DNA from: an uncultured Gammaproteobacteria bacterium
GTDB lineage: Bacteria > Pseudomonadota > Gammaproteobacteria > Arenicellales > UBA868
NCBI GenBank assembly: GCA_913051905.1
Contig: CAJXBY010000001.1
Span: forward strand, 1-51,095
Direction of reading: 5' to 3'
Length of the DNA stretch: 51,095 nucleotides
Made by a program: the position numbers and the translations under genes. Positions 1 to 8,160 of this stretch are shown here, in pieces (the first letter of the stretch is position 1; each line of letters starts with the position of its first letter). Under the pieces are notes generated by a model that saw only the letters and a list, made by a program, of their open reading frames with translations, ran no database searches and had not been told where the DNA came from.

Positions 1-896
1 AACTGAACGTTAACCAGCACGCCCGGATCGATGTCGACACGGGCCCGCTGATCACTGTGGACGGAGGTGCGGGCTACGGCCAGGTGATCGGGTTGGAGGC
101 GATGGACATCGGTATCGAAAGGGCCAGGCAACATGGGGTGTGTGTGCTCGCAACCCGGCGCTCCTTTCACCTGGGACGAATCGGCGCCTGGGGCGAGCGC
201 TGTGCTGACGCGGGATTGGTATCAATGCACCACGTCAACGTGGTCGGCCATCAGGGCCTGGTCGCGCCGTACCGTGGCTCCGACGCCCGTTACGCCACCA
301 ATCCCTACTGTTGTGCACTGCCAGAAACCCCGGGCCACGAGCGGGTGGTACTGGATATGGCCACCACAATGATGGCCCACGGCAAAATCCGGGTGGCCCG
401 CAACAAAGGCGAACAACTCCCTGAAGGCGTAGTCATCGATGGTCACGGCAGGCCCAGCACCGACCCCGACGTCATGTTCCAGTCGCCGCAAGGTGCCATG
501 ATGCCTTTCGCCTCCTACAAAGGTTACGGACTCGCGCTGATCTGTGAACTGTTCGCCGGGGTGCTGAGCGGCGGCGGGACCTGCCGGCCGGAAACCAATC
601 GTGAACACGACACCATTCTTAACAACATGCTGTCGGTGATCATCGACCCCACCCGTATGGTTGGACAGGATTTCTTCGACAACGAGGCGGCTGCGACCCT
701 CAGTCACGTCAAGGCTTCACCACCAATGAATTCCGATGAGCCCGTGCTGGTACCGGGCGACCCGGAACGGGCAACAGGAAAACAACGCCGTGCCGACGGA
801 ATTCCAGTCGATGAGCAGAGCTGGCAGCTGTTCACCGACGCCGCCCTGGAGGTCGGGATCACCGAGGAGCGGATCGAGGCGCTTGCCAGGATCTGA
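1..896 (+). CDS. Ldh2-family malate/L-lactate-type dehydrogenase, 5'-truncated by window edge
   Basis: The reading frame is open from base 3 through the stop at 894-896, so the start lies outside the window. A GTG at 57 is in frame but the conserved protein continues upstream of it. The visible part (about 297 residues) shows the NAD(P)H-binding core of the malate/L-lactate/sulfolactate dehydrogenase (YlbC, Ldh2, ComC) family: a G-x-GYGQ segment, the RRSFHLGRIGAW block, MATTMMAHGKI, and the C-terminal YKGYGLALICELFAGVLSGGG block. A full-length paralogue lies at 32737. The family oxidises 2-hydroxy acids to 2-oxo acids in the cytoplasm. Substrate cannot be read from sequence. The gene converges on the amidase at 960. 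Confidence 0.9.
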   Translation, partial: LNVNQHARIDVDTGPLITVDGGAGYGQVIGLEAMDIGIERARQHGVCVLATRRSFHLGRIGAWGERCADAGLVSMHHVNVVGHQGLVAPYRGSDARYATNPYCCALPETPGHERVVLDMATTMMAHGKIRVARNKGEQLPEGVVIDGHGRPSTDPDVMFQSPQGAMMPFASYKGYGLALICELFAGVLSGGGTCRPETNREHDTILNNMLSVIIDPTRMVGQDFFDNEAAATLSHVKASPPMNSDEPVLVPGDPERATGKQRRADGIPVDEQSWQLFTDAALEVGITEERIEALARI

Positions 897-959
897 CCCG
901 ACAGCGCAACGGTTCAGTTCACCCCGAGAGTACCGGGCCAAACAGGGTCGGCGCTTCTT

Positions 960-2345
960 TCAAGGTATGGGGTGTGGAAAGGCTCCCCGTCGACCTTCGT
1001 AAGCCGCCCCGACCCGCACCGCCATCGACTCATCGAGACCACGGGCAAGAACCTGTAAGCCCCCGGGGAGCCGACCCGATGTCAGTCCCATCGGCACGGA
1101 CAGCCCGCAAAGGCCGAGATAGTTGCCCGCGCGGGTAAAATGCGCCGGCGTTGATGACTGGTCGACCTCATCCAGTGCCACAGCCGGGGTCGGTACCGTC
1201 GGGGTCAACAGGGCATCAATACCCCGCAGGCTTTCGAGAAAATCCGCCTGATCCTGACGCCGCTGCATAAGCGCCTCAATGTAGTCGCGCGCCGATTTGC
1301 TCTGTCCCAGAAGAATCCGGGGTCGTACGTCCGGGTCGATCGGCAGATCCTCTGACTCGAACAGGGCTCCATGGTGGAAATACCCCTCCGAACCGATGAT
1401 CGTGGCTGTTGCGGTGGTCAGATCGGCAAAGTCCATCGGGCCGGTGAAGGTGACAAGTTCAGCACCCAGGCTTCTGAGCTCTTCGCAGGCAGCATCATAA
1501 AGCGACAGAATCTCGTTATCGACAACGGCCCGTTCGGTGCTGTTCAGTACACCCAGCCGCAGGCCGTTGACGCCCTGGTTCAAACTACCGAACAACCCAT
1601 TGCCGGCATTCATGTCACGTTCAGTATCGAGCGGATGCCTACCCAGCATCACCTCGAACATCAGTACTGTGTCGGCAACGCTACGGGCCATCGGTCCGGG
1701 TGTGTCCAGGGTGTGGGACAAAGGCATGATGCCGTCGGTCGGCAGCAGGCCTTCAGTGGTTTTGAGGCCGACGATACCGCACCAGCCCGCAGGCAACCGG
1801 ACCGAACCGCCCGTATCGGTGCCGACCGCACAGCCGGCCATACCGGTCGCGACCGAAACCCCTGAACCGCTTGATGAGCCACCCGGCGTACGGACTGTCT
1901 CGAGATCCCAGGGGTTCTGCGGAGTGCCCATGTGCGTGTTGGTACCCCAACCCCCCATCGCGACCTCGACTGTCTTGGTCTTGCCAATAAGGATGCCTCC
2001 AGCGGCGAGTAAACGACGAGCGATAATGGCCGTCGCCGGGGACACGCGATCCAGCATGGTCTTTGAACCACCGGTCGTTATCCGCCCCTCAACGTCCACA
2101 ATGTCCTTGAGGGCAAATGGCACCCCATGGAACGGGCCGATACGATGGCCACTGGCACAAGCCCTGGCCGCGGCCTCGGCCCCCGCCATCGCCTCGTCTT
2201 CATAGACCACTTGAAATGCCCCCAGCTGACCGTCGAGGGAACTGATCCTTTCAAGGCAACGCTCAACAGCACCCACCGGGCTCATCGACCCGTTTTCTAT
2301 TCCCCGTGCAAGATCCGTAACAGACAGATAAGTCGAATTGCTCAT
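960..2345 (-). CDS. Amidase signature (AS) family amidohydrolase
   Basis: A 461-residue protein with the complete amidase-signature catalytic triad: Lys80 in FALKDIVD, cis-Ser157 in the GGSSSGS segment and the nucleophile Ser181 in GTDTGGSVR. The spacing of the two serines (24) is that of characterised family members. It should hydrolyse a linear or cyclic carboxamide to acid plus ammonia in the cytoplasm; substrate is unknown. The start ATG has an AAGG box 8 bases upstream. It lies 42 bases downstream of the lactonase-like gene on the same strand, so the two are probably one transcript. No GatB or GatC partner is nearby, so a GatA role is unlikely. Confidence 0.9.
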   Translation of the reverse strand: MSNSTYLSVTDLARGIENGSMSPVGAVERCLERISSLDGQLGAFQVVYEDEAMAGAEAAARACASGHRIGPFHGVPFALKDIVDVEGRITTGGSKTMLDRVSPATAIIARRLLAAGGILIGKTKTVEVAMGGWGTNTHMGTPQNPWDLETVRTPGGSSSGSGVSVATGMAGCAVGTDTGGSVRLPAGWCGIVGLKTTEGLLPTDGIMPLSHTLDTPGPMARSVADTVLMFEVMLGRHPLDTERDMNAGNGLFGSLNQGVNGLRLGVLNSTERAVVDNEILSLYDAACEELRSLGAELVTFTGPMDFADLTTATATIIGSEGYFHHGALFESEDLPIDPDVRPRILLGQSKSARDYIEALMQRRQDQADFLESLRGIDALLTPTVPTPAVALDEVDQSSTPAHFTRAGNYLGLCGLSVPMGLTSGRLPGGLQVLARGLDESMAVRVGAAYEGRRGAFPHPIP

Positions 2346-2387
2346 TCTTTATGCCTTTTGAGTTGAGGCGGAGCCCCTCCGCCGTAG

Positions 2388-3230
2388 TTAGCTCTTTTGA
2401 GGGTCCAGGTCGAGTCGCACCACCTGGCCGATACCCGGTGCATCCGCACCGGGGTATCTGGTCATCACCAGCGGGTCGTGCCCCGGCACCACGTGATCCG
2501 ATGTACTGGCAAGTGTCACCAGGCGCTTGAATCCCTTCAGCATGTCAGAGACATTGTAGACAAGTGGAAACGGCGCAGCGTCCTCGAAGTTTGCGTAAAA
2601 GTGGCTGGCATCACTCGCCAGCACCACCCAGCCGCGGGCAGTCATGACCCGCACACACTGCATGCCCATGGTGTGACCCCCGATATGGTGGACCGTCACA
2701 CCCGGAGCGAGCTCACTGTCGCCACTGTGAAACACCACCCTGCCACGGAACACCTGGCGCACCATCTCGACGATGTGATCCACAGTGTAGGCACCGGCGA
2801 AGTAACCCTGGGTCATGTGCGGCCCGGTCGCGTACTGCATCTCAAGTTCCTGCAGATGAAAGCGGGCAGCCGGAAAGTCCTGCAATGAGCCCGCGTGATC
2901 GTAGTGCAGGTGGGTCACGATCACATCGCTGACCTCTCGAGAGTCAATGCCGAGCACGGCCAGACCCTCGGCGGGTGTATCCCCGTAGTCACACGCCCAG
3001 GTGCCATTCGACTCATCGGTCCGTCTGGTCCACTCGGCCCGGTCAAATCCGGTATCGACGACGATGGTCCGGTGGGCATTGCGCAGTGCCCAGATGTAGT
3101 AAGCAATCGGCTGATCGTGGTCATGCTCTGGGTCGGTCCAGCCGCTGATGATGAAGTTCTCGTGCTTTTTCCGATTCGAGCGCACGGCATAACACAGGGC
3201 GTAGACTTCGTAAGACTCCGGGTCGGCCAT
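2388..3230 (-). CDS. Metallo-beta-lactamase-fold hydrolase, N-acyl homoserine lactonase-like
   Basis: I place the start at 3230 (280 residues) because a GGAG box sits 8 bases upstream; the frame is open to 3317 but that extension looks non-coding. The two-metal site is complete: H107-x-H109-x-D111-H112 (THLHYDHAG), His186 in GGHTMG, Asp207 in ASDASHF and His251 in VPGHDP. Overall layout fits the lactonase branch of the superfamily (AttM/AiiB-like), which opens acyl-homoserine lactones or related lactones. In this catabolic setting a metabolic lactone is as likely a substrate as a quorum signal. It is first in a two-gene unit with the amidase and is divergent from the dehydrogenase at 3455. 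Confidence 0.85.
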   Translation of the reverse strand: MADPESYEVYALCYAVRSNRKKHENFIISGWTDPEHDHDQPIAYYIWALRNAHRTIVVDTGFDRAEWTRRTDESNGTWACDYGDTPAEGLAVLGIDSREVSDVIVTHLHYDHAGSLQDFPAARFHLQELEMQYATGPHMTQGYFAGAYTVDHIVEMVRQVFRGRVVFHSGDSELAPGVTVHHIGGHTMGMQCVRVMTARGWVVLASDASHFYANFEDAAPFPLVYNVSDMLKGFKRLVTLASTSDHVVPGHDPLVMTRYPGADAPGIGQVVRLDLDPQKS

Positions 3231-3322
3231 GATAGTTTCTCCGGTATTCGAGAATGATAGTCTGGAACGGGGCACCCGCGAAGGGTCAAGTCTACCGCCG
3301 TACAAGCCAGCTGACACGAATC

Positions 3323-3361
3323 GTCACAGATGCGGCATAACCCTCTCTGTCACAGCCTGTG
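3323..3361. promoter_or_regulatory. Repeats in the divergent promoter region
   Basis: The 224-base gap between the divergent genes starting at 3230 and 3455 holds two copies of GTCACAG (3323-3329 and 3349-3355) in direct orientation 26 bases apart, and a perfect small palindrome CACAGCCTGTG at 3351-3361. These could be binding sites for an unlinked regulator. No clear -35/-10 pair stands out. The motifs are short enough to occur by chance. Confidence 0.25.
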
Positions 3362-3454
3362 GTGATATTTCGATCCTGCCGTGGCATGATGATCTCCAGA
3401 TCGCGGATCTATCACCGGAAAACACGCTGTCCAAAACCACCAGGAGAATGCAGC

Positions 3455-4324
3455 ATGACTGAAAGAAGCAGCATCGGTGTTGTCGGACTGGGGAACATGG
3501 GTCTGCCCATCGCATTGAATCTGGTTAAAGAAGGTTACTCCGTCGCCGGAGTCGAGATCGACCAGGACCGCTGGGAGCCTGCCGAGGGACTCACCTACGT
3601 GGCCGATGCAGCGGCGGCACTCGCCACGACCGACACCTTGCTGCTCAGCCTGCCGGATGGCAAGGGGGTTCAAGGATTCCTCTCTGAATTACTTGAACTG
3701 TCGCTACCCGATACGGTGACGGTCATCGACACATCGACCATCGGACCGAAGACCAGCCAGGCAATCTCCCAGCAACTGGCCGGCTCTTCGATTCGCTACC
3801 TGGACAGCCCGGTGTCCGGCGGCGTACGCGGCGCCAAAGCAGGCACCCTGGCCGTGATGTGCGCAGGCTCGCGGGCACTGTACGACCAGGTGCAGCCGGC
3901 ACTGGCCACCTTCACTGCCAACCAGTTCTTCATCGGTCCCGAACTGGGGCAAGCGCAGGTCTTGAAGATCCTGAACAATTTCCTCTCGGCTACAGCGCTC
4001 GCCGCCTCCAGCGAAGCACTTCTTTTTGGTCAGGCCCACGGCCTGGATCTAACCGACATGTGTGACGTCATCAATGTCTCAACGGGCATGAACACCGCGA
4101 CCCTGGACAAGATTCCCCGACAGGTCGCAAGTGGCGAGTACAACGCCGGATTCACCAATTCTCTGATGTACAAGGACATCTCGCTGTATCTGGACAGTTG
4201 CCAGGAACTGGGTAAACCGGGCAGGATCAGCCAGACAATCGTCGACTTCTGGGGTGCCTTCACGGCGTTGTCGCCCCAGTCCGATGCGACTAACATATTC
4301 CGCTACGTTGACCAAACGCTCTAA
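3455..4324 (+). CDS. NAD(P)-dependent 3-hydroxyisobutyrate dehydrogenase-family oxidoreductase
   Basis: A 289-residue beta-hydroxyacid dehydrogenase. The start at 3455 follows an AGGAGA box; the frame is open upstream to 3359 without protein-like content. The Rossmann motif GLGNMG (residues 11-16), the substrate-binding segment DSPVSGGVRGAKAG (117-130) and the catalytic lysine Lys171 with Asn175 (KILNN) are all present. The family oxidises 3-hydroxy acids such as 3-hydroxyisobutyrate, tartronate semialdehyde or 6-phosphogluconate relatives. It is the first gene of a long plus-strand run and precedes a second small dehydrogenase by 63 bases. Exact substrate is not determined. Confidence 0.9.
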   Translation: MTERSSIGVVGLGNMGLPIALNLVKEGYSVAGVEIDQDRWEPAEGLTYVADAAAALATTDTLLLSLPDGKGVQGFLSELLELSLPDTVTVIDTSTIGPKTSQAISQQLAGSSIRYLDSPVSGGVRGAKAGTLAVMCAGSRALYDQVQPALATFTANQFFIGPELGQAQVLKILNNFLSATALAASSEALLFGQAHGLDLTDMCDVINVSTGMNTATLDKIPRQVASGEYNAGFTNSLMYKDISLYLDSCQELGKPGRISQTIVDFWGAFTALSPQSDATNIFRYVDQTL

Positions 4325-4387
4325 CCGCCCCGCGCTCGTGGCAGCAACCGCCTGCAACCGACTCAGGGCAAGGATTCCTCACGCCTA

Positions 4388-5368
4388 ATGAAAATCTGCA
4401 TCATCGGTGCCGGCGCGATGGGCGGCCTGTACGGTGGCCGACTCATCATGGCGGGCCAGGAGGTGTCGTTCGTCGATAGCCGGCAGGACGTGGTCGACAA
4501 CATCAACCAGAATGGGCTGCACGTCACTGGGATCGATGGTGAACACCGGATTCCAGGGCGGGCCTCGATCGATGCGGCCGATTTTGAACCGGTCGATATC
4601 GCATTCATACAAACCGACACCAACAACACCGGCAACGCGGCTCTGCACGCGCAGAAGGTACTGTCAGCAGACAACGGCTGGGCAATCACTTTTCAAAACG
4701 GCATCGGCAACGTCGAGACTTTGCAGGATGTGCTCGGCCCAGCACGGGTTGTAGGCGGCATCAGTTACCACAGCGCGGCCTCGCAGGCACCGGGTCATTC
4801 CAATCACACCAACGCGGGTCGGACATTCATCGGCGAATTGAACGGGACGACCACCGGCCGCATTCGGCAGTTGGACGAACTACTGACCGGGGCCGGATTC
4901 AACGTGACCATCGCAAAGGACATCGAGAGCGTCATTTGGAGCAAGTTCGTACTCAACTGTGCGGTAAATCCCATCAGCGCCATTACGGGCCTTCGAACCG
5001 GCGAGATCGGTACCAGTGAGTCTGCACGAGTGTTCCAGCAGGGGATCCTCGACGAGGTGCTCGAAGTCGTGCGGGCGAGGGGCATCTCGCTGGGTGACAT
5101 GGACCCCAGGGCCACGGTGGAAGGGTTTACTGGACGGTTGTTCAATCGCCCATCGATGCTTCAGCACATGGACGCCGGACTGCCGACAGAAATCGATTCG
5201 CTGAACGGTGCCGTCGTTCGCGAGGGCCAGGCGCTCGGCGTCGATACCCCGTTCAACGAAGCGCTGACTCTGCTCGTCAAGGCCCGCAATGCTCAGGTGA
5301 TCCAGGCCCTTCACGGACCGGCGATCGACTATGAGGCACTGGAAGCCAGCGCCCGGAACAATCCCTGA
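4388..5368 (+). CDS. 2-dehydropantoate 2-reductase (ApbA/PanE)-family oxidoreductase
   Basis: A 326-residue protein with the N-terminal dinucleotide motif GAGAMGG (8-13) and the family's C-terminal helical domain, including the conserved segment W-S-K186 followed by N190 and N194 and the NPISAITG stretch. Known members reduce ketopantoate with NADPH for pantothenate synthesis, but many paralogues in catabolic clusters reduce or oxidise other branched 2-oxo/2-hydroxy acids. Its place between a 3-hydroxyacid dehydrogenase and a hydrolase argues for a catabolic rather than vitamin role. That is inference; the sequence alone fits either. Confidence 0.85.
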   Translation: MKICIIGAGAMGGLYGGRLIMAGQEVSFVDSRQDVVDNINQNGLHVTGIDGEHRIPGRASIDAADFEPVDIAFIQTDTNNTGNAALHAQKVLSADNGWAITFQNGIGNVETLQDVLGPARVVGGISYHSAASQAPGHSNHTNAGRTFIGELNGTTTGRIRQLDELLTGAGFNVTIAKDIESVIWSKFVLNCAVNPISAITGLRTGEIGTSESARVFQQGILDEVLEVVRARGISLGDMDPRATVEGFTGRLFNRPSMLQHMDAGLPTEIDSLNGAVVREGQALGVDTPFNEALTLLVKARNAQVIQALHGPAIDYEALEASARNNP

Positions 5369-5415
5369 TCTGCAACGAAACAATCACTCGAGACTTTCTT
5401 TGGAGGAGGTAGAAC

Positions 5416-6312
5416 ATGCCGTATGCCACAGCTGACGATGGTATTAACCTGCACTATGAGATCACTGGTGCCGGAGAACCGCTGGTGTTCGTACACGAAT
5501 ATGCAGGAGATCACCGCAGCTGGGAACCGCAGATGCGGTATTTCGGCCGTCGCTACCAGTGCGTGACCTATGCGGCGCGGGGCTACCCGCCTTCGGACGT
5601 CCCCGACGACTTGGAAAAATACTCGCAGGACCGCGCCCGGCTGGACATCCTTACCATTCTGGATCACTGCGGCTTCGACAAGGCTCATGTATGTGGACTG
5701 TCAATGGGCGGTTTTGCGGCCCTGCACTTCGGGTTGCATCACCCGCAACGCGCTCTGTCTCTGGTCGTTGCGGGCTGTGGTTATGGCGCAGAAAAAAACA
5801 TGCAGGATCAGTTCCGCGTGGAGGCGGAAGCGACAGCCAGCTTCATAGAAGAGTTCTCCAACGAAGCCTTTGCCGACAAGTATGCCGAGGGCCCAACCCG
5901 TGTACAGTTCAAGAGCAAAGATCCACGCGGCTGGCTGGAATTCAGGAACCAACTGGCAGAACATTCTATCCGTGGCTCGGTTCTGACCATGCGGGGGGTG
6001 CAGGCTCGCCGGCCATCGCTGTACGACCTTGAAGATCAGATGCGGCAACTCACCGTACCGACCCTGATCCTGACAGGCGACGAGGACGAGCCCTGCCTCA
6101 TTCCCGGAGTGTTCATGAAACGCCTGATCCGCAGTTCCGCCCTTATCACGCTGGCCAATGCCGGGCACACTATCAATCTTGAAGTGCCGGACGAATTCAA
6201 TCAGGCGGTCGACCAGTTTCTCACCCAGGTCCGCTCAGGCCGTTGGCCGGTACGCGAAGCAGCAACCGAAGCGGGAGGCTCCATTCTCGGAATGAATGAA
6301 GATCAGAGTTGA
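5416..6312 (+). CDS. Alpha/beta hydrolase
   Basis: A 298-residue alpha/beta-hydrolase-fold protein with the nucleophile elbow GLSMGG (Ser96), an acid in the TGDEDEP loop and the terminal histidine in NAGHTINLE. The start is strongly supported by the GGAGGAGGT ribosome binding site just upstream of 5416. There is no signal peptide, so it is cytoplasmic. The family includes lactonases, esterases and C-C bond hydrolases such as enol-lactonases. It lies 47 bases after the ketopantoate reductase-like gene in the same run. A tail of about 25 residues after the last strand is rich in charged and small residues and has no visible domain. Confidence 0.85.
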   Translation: MPYATADDGINLHYEITGAGEPLVFVHEYAGDHRSWEPQMRYFGRRYQCVTYAARGYPPSDVPDDLEKYSQDRARLDILTILDHCGFDKAHVCGLSMGGFAALHFGLHHPQRALSLVVAGCGYGAEKNMQDQFRVEAEATASFIEEFSNEAFADKYAEGPTRVQFKSKDPRGWLEFRNQLAEHSIRGSVLTMRGVQARRPSLYDLEDQMRQLTVPTLILTGDEDEPCLIPGVFMKRLIRSSALITLANAGHTINLEVPDEFNQAVDQFLTQVRSGRWPVREAATEAGGSILGMNEDQS

Positions 6313-6339
6313 TCGCGGCGCCAGCCTGAACCCGCAATC

Positions 6340-7230
6340 GTGAATGACTCCCGACCAGTTCTTGCGATCGTCCTGATGATCGCCTCGATCGCGTTTATCT
6401 CCGTGGTTGATGCGACCTGCAAAGCGTACACTGACGAACTGCACGCGGCACAACTGGTGTGGGGTTACTTTATCGGAATCCTTACCGCGCTCTTCCTTTA
6501 TTACAGTGTGCGCCGGGTCCGGTTACGGGACCTGATCGGTACTGACCGGTTTCTGCTGCTGTGGCTACGCTCGGCTCTCCTCGTCGGGTCAATCATGTCG
6601 CTGTTCGTCGGTCTGACCTATCTGCCACTCACTGATGCGACGGCCATCGGCTTTATGGCGCCGCTGTTTATCACCGCGCTTTCCGTAGTCTTACTCAAGG
6701 AGCAGGTGGGGTTTCACCGCTGGCTGGCTGTCGTTGTCGGACTGATCGGAGTGGCCATTATCGTGCGGCCGGGCGGCGGGGTCTGGCACTGGGCCGCGAT
6801 CATGCCACTGATAGGAGCGGTCTGCTTTGCCCTCTACCAGATCATCACTCGAATGATGACAGCAAGTGAATCCACTTACACCATATTGTTTTACACGGGC
6901 CTGGGAGGCGTATTCTGGAGCACGCTGGTCGTCATCTTCTTTTGGCGGGAACCCCAGCCCGAACACTGGCTGGTGTTCTTTGCCACCGGAATCCTAGGGG
7001 CTGCCGCGCACCTGTGCCTGATCGAGGCCTTCCGCTGGGCACAGGCGTCGCTGATCGCGCCCTTTAATTACATCAAGTTGATTTTCGTCGCCATCCTCGG
7101 CTATCTGCTGTTTGATGACGTACCGACGCTCAACACCCTGGTCGGCAGCGCCGTCATTATCGTGGCCGGCTGCTATGTGCTGTACCGAGAACCACCCCTA
7201 ACACCAAATCACTCGGCGACGGGATCCTAG
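6340..7230 (+). CDS. EamA/DMT-superfamily membrane transporter
   Basis: A 296-residue inner-membrane protein with about ten hydrophobic helices in two EamA repeats, typical of the drug/metabolite transporter superfamily. Conserved family features are the first-repeat end TDATAIGFMAPLFITALSVVLLKE and the second-repeat end with FNYIKLIFVAILGYLLF (only parts quoted). The start is a GTG at 6340; there is no other start codon after the previous stop and the ribosome binding site is weak, so translation may be coupled. The family exports or imports small metabolites and amino acids. It is one of only two carriers in the window. Confidence 0.88.
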   Translation: MNDSRPVLAIVLMIASIAFISVVDATCKAYTDELHAAQLVWGYFIGILTALFLYYSVRRVRLRDLIGTDRFLLLWLRSALLVGSIMSLFVGLTYLPLTDATAIGFMAPLFITALSVVLLKEQVGFHRWLAVVVGLIGVAIIVRPGGGVWHWAAIMPLIGAVCFALYQIITRMMTASESTYTILFYTGLGGVFWSTLVVIFFWREPQPEHWLVFFATGILGAAAHLCLIEAFRWAQASLIAPFNYIKLIFVAILGYLLFDDVPTLNTLVGSAVIIVAGCYVLYREPPLTPNHSATGS

Positions 7231-7296
7231 CCCGAAAAATCTGACGCCGAAGACATTACTGTTCACAGATGTACACAGGGTAGACTGGAGGACCTT

Positions 7297-8160
7297 ATGG
7301 CCATGGAACTTCATCCCCTACACGAAACCATCGGCGCGAACGTCACGGGACCTAATCTCTCGCAGAAAATCGATGAGGACATGTTTCAAAATATCCTCGT
7401 TCAGTTCCAGCAATACGCCCTGCTGGTCTTTCCCGACCAAAACCTGACCGACGAACAACAGATCTCTTTCAGCGAGCGTTTCGGCCCGCTGGAGATCACC
7501 AAGACCGGCAGCGATGGTGCAGGCACACGGCGGGTGCGTCTGACCAACATCGGACCGGACGGTGCCGCGCTGCCGCCAGACCACCGCCAGAACCTGATTG
7601 GCCGGGCGAACCGCCTGTGGCACGCCGACAGCTCCTTCAAGCCGGTCCCGGCCTGGGCATCGATCCTCTCGGCTCGGGAAGTACCGACAGAGGGTGGCAA
7701 CACCGAGTTCGTCAACATGCGAGCCGTCTACGCTGCACTGCCGAAAGGCCTCAAGACAAAGATCGAAAACCGCGTGGCGGTACACGATTTCGCCCACTCC
7801 CGTGGACAGGTGAAAGCCGAACTCATGACCCATGCCGAACGCGCCGAAGTACCGCCGGTGCGGCAGGCCCTGGTGCTCGACCACGGGCCGAAACTTGGCC
7901 GCTCGCTGTACATCGGCTCCCACGTCAGCCATATCGAGGGCCTTTCCGCAGCAGAAAGCGACCACCTGATCGACTCACTGTTGACCTTTGCGACCCAATC
8001 GCAATTTATCTACAGCCACCGCTGGCATCGGCACGACCTCGTGATGTGGGATAACCGCTGCGTGATTCACCGCGGCACCCCGTACAGAGACGACCGGGAG
8101 CGTCGCTGCCTGGTTCGGACCACCGTTGCCGGTACCGCACCGACCCTCCCTGAGGGCTGA
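7297..8160 (+). CDS. TauD/TfdA-family Fe(II)/2-oxoglutarate-dependent dioxygenase
   Basis: A 287-residue dioxygenase with the facial triad His109-x-Asp111 (WHADSSFK) and His258 (CVIHRG), followed by Arg270 and Arg274 for 2-oxoglutarate and substrate carboxylates. Length and motif spacing are close to 2,4-dichlorophenoxyacetate dioxygenase (TfdA) rather than the longer taurine dioxygenases; this is a family-level statement. A GGAGGACC box precedes the ATG. It is coupled to the GMC oxidoreductase gene, whose ATG follows the stop without a gap. Expected chemistry is hydroxylation next to a heteroatom, cleaving an ether, sulfonate or amine. Substrate is not known. Confidence 0.9.
   Translation: MAMELHPLHETIGANVTGPNLSQKIDEDMFQNILVQFQQYALLVFPDQNLTDEQQISFSERFGPLEITKTGSDGAGTRRVRLTNIGPDGAALPPDHRQNLIGRANRLWHADSSFKPVPAWASILSAREVPTEGGNTEFVNMRAVYAALPKGLKTKIENRVAVHDFAHSRGQVKAELMTHAERAEVPPVRQALVLDHGPKLGRSLYIGSHVSHIEGLSAAESDHLIDSLLTFATQSQFIYSHRWHRHDLVMWDNRCVIHRGTPYRDDRERRCLVRTTVAGTAPTLPEG

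Noticed and set aside
3323..3361. Crp (cAMP receptor) binding site in the 3231-3454 gap
   Set aside because: TGTGAC half-sites occur but not with the TGTGA-N6-TCACA spacing; only the repeats themselves are reported.
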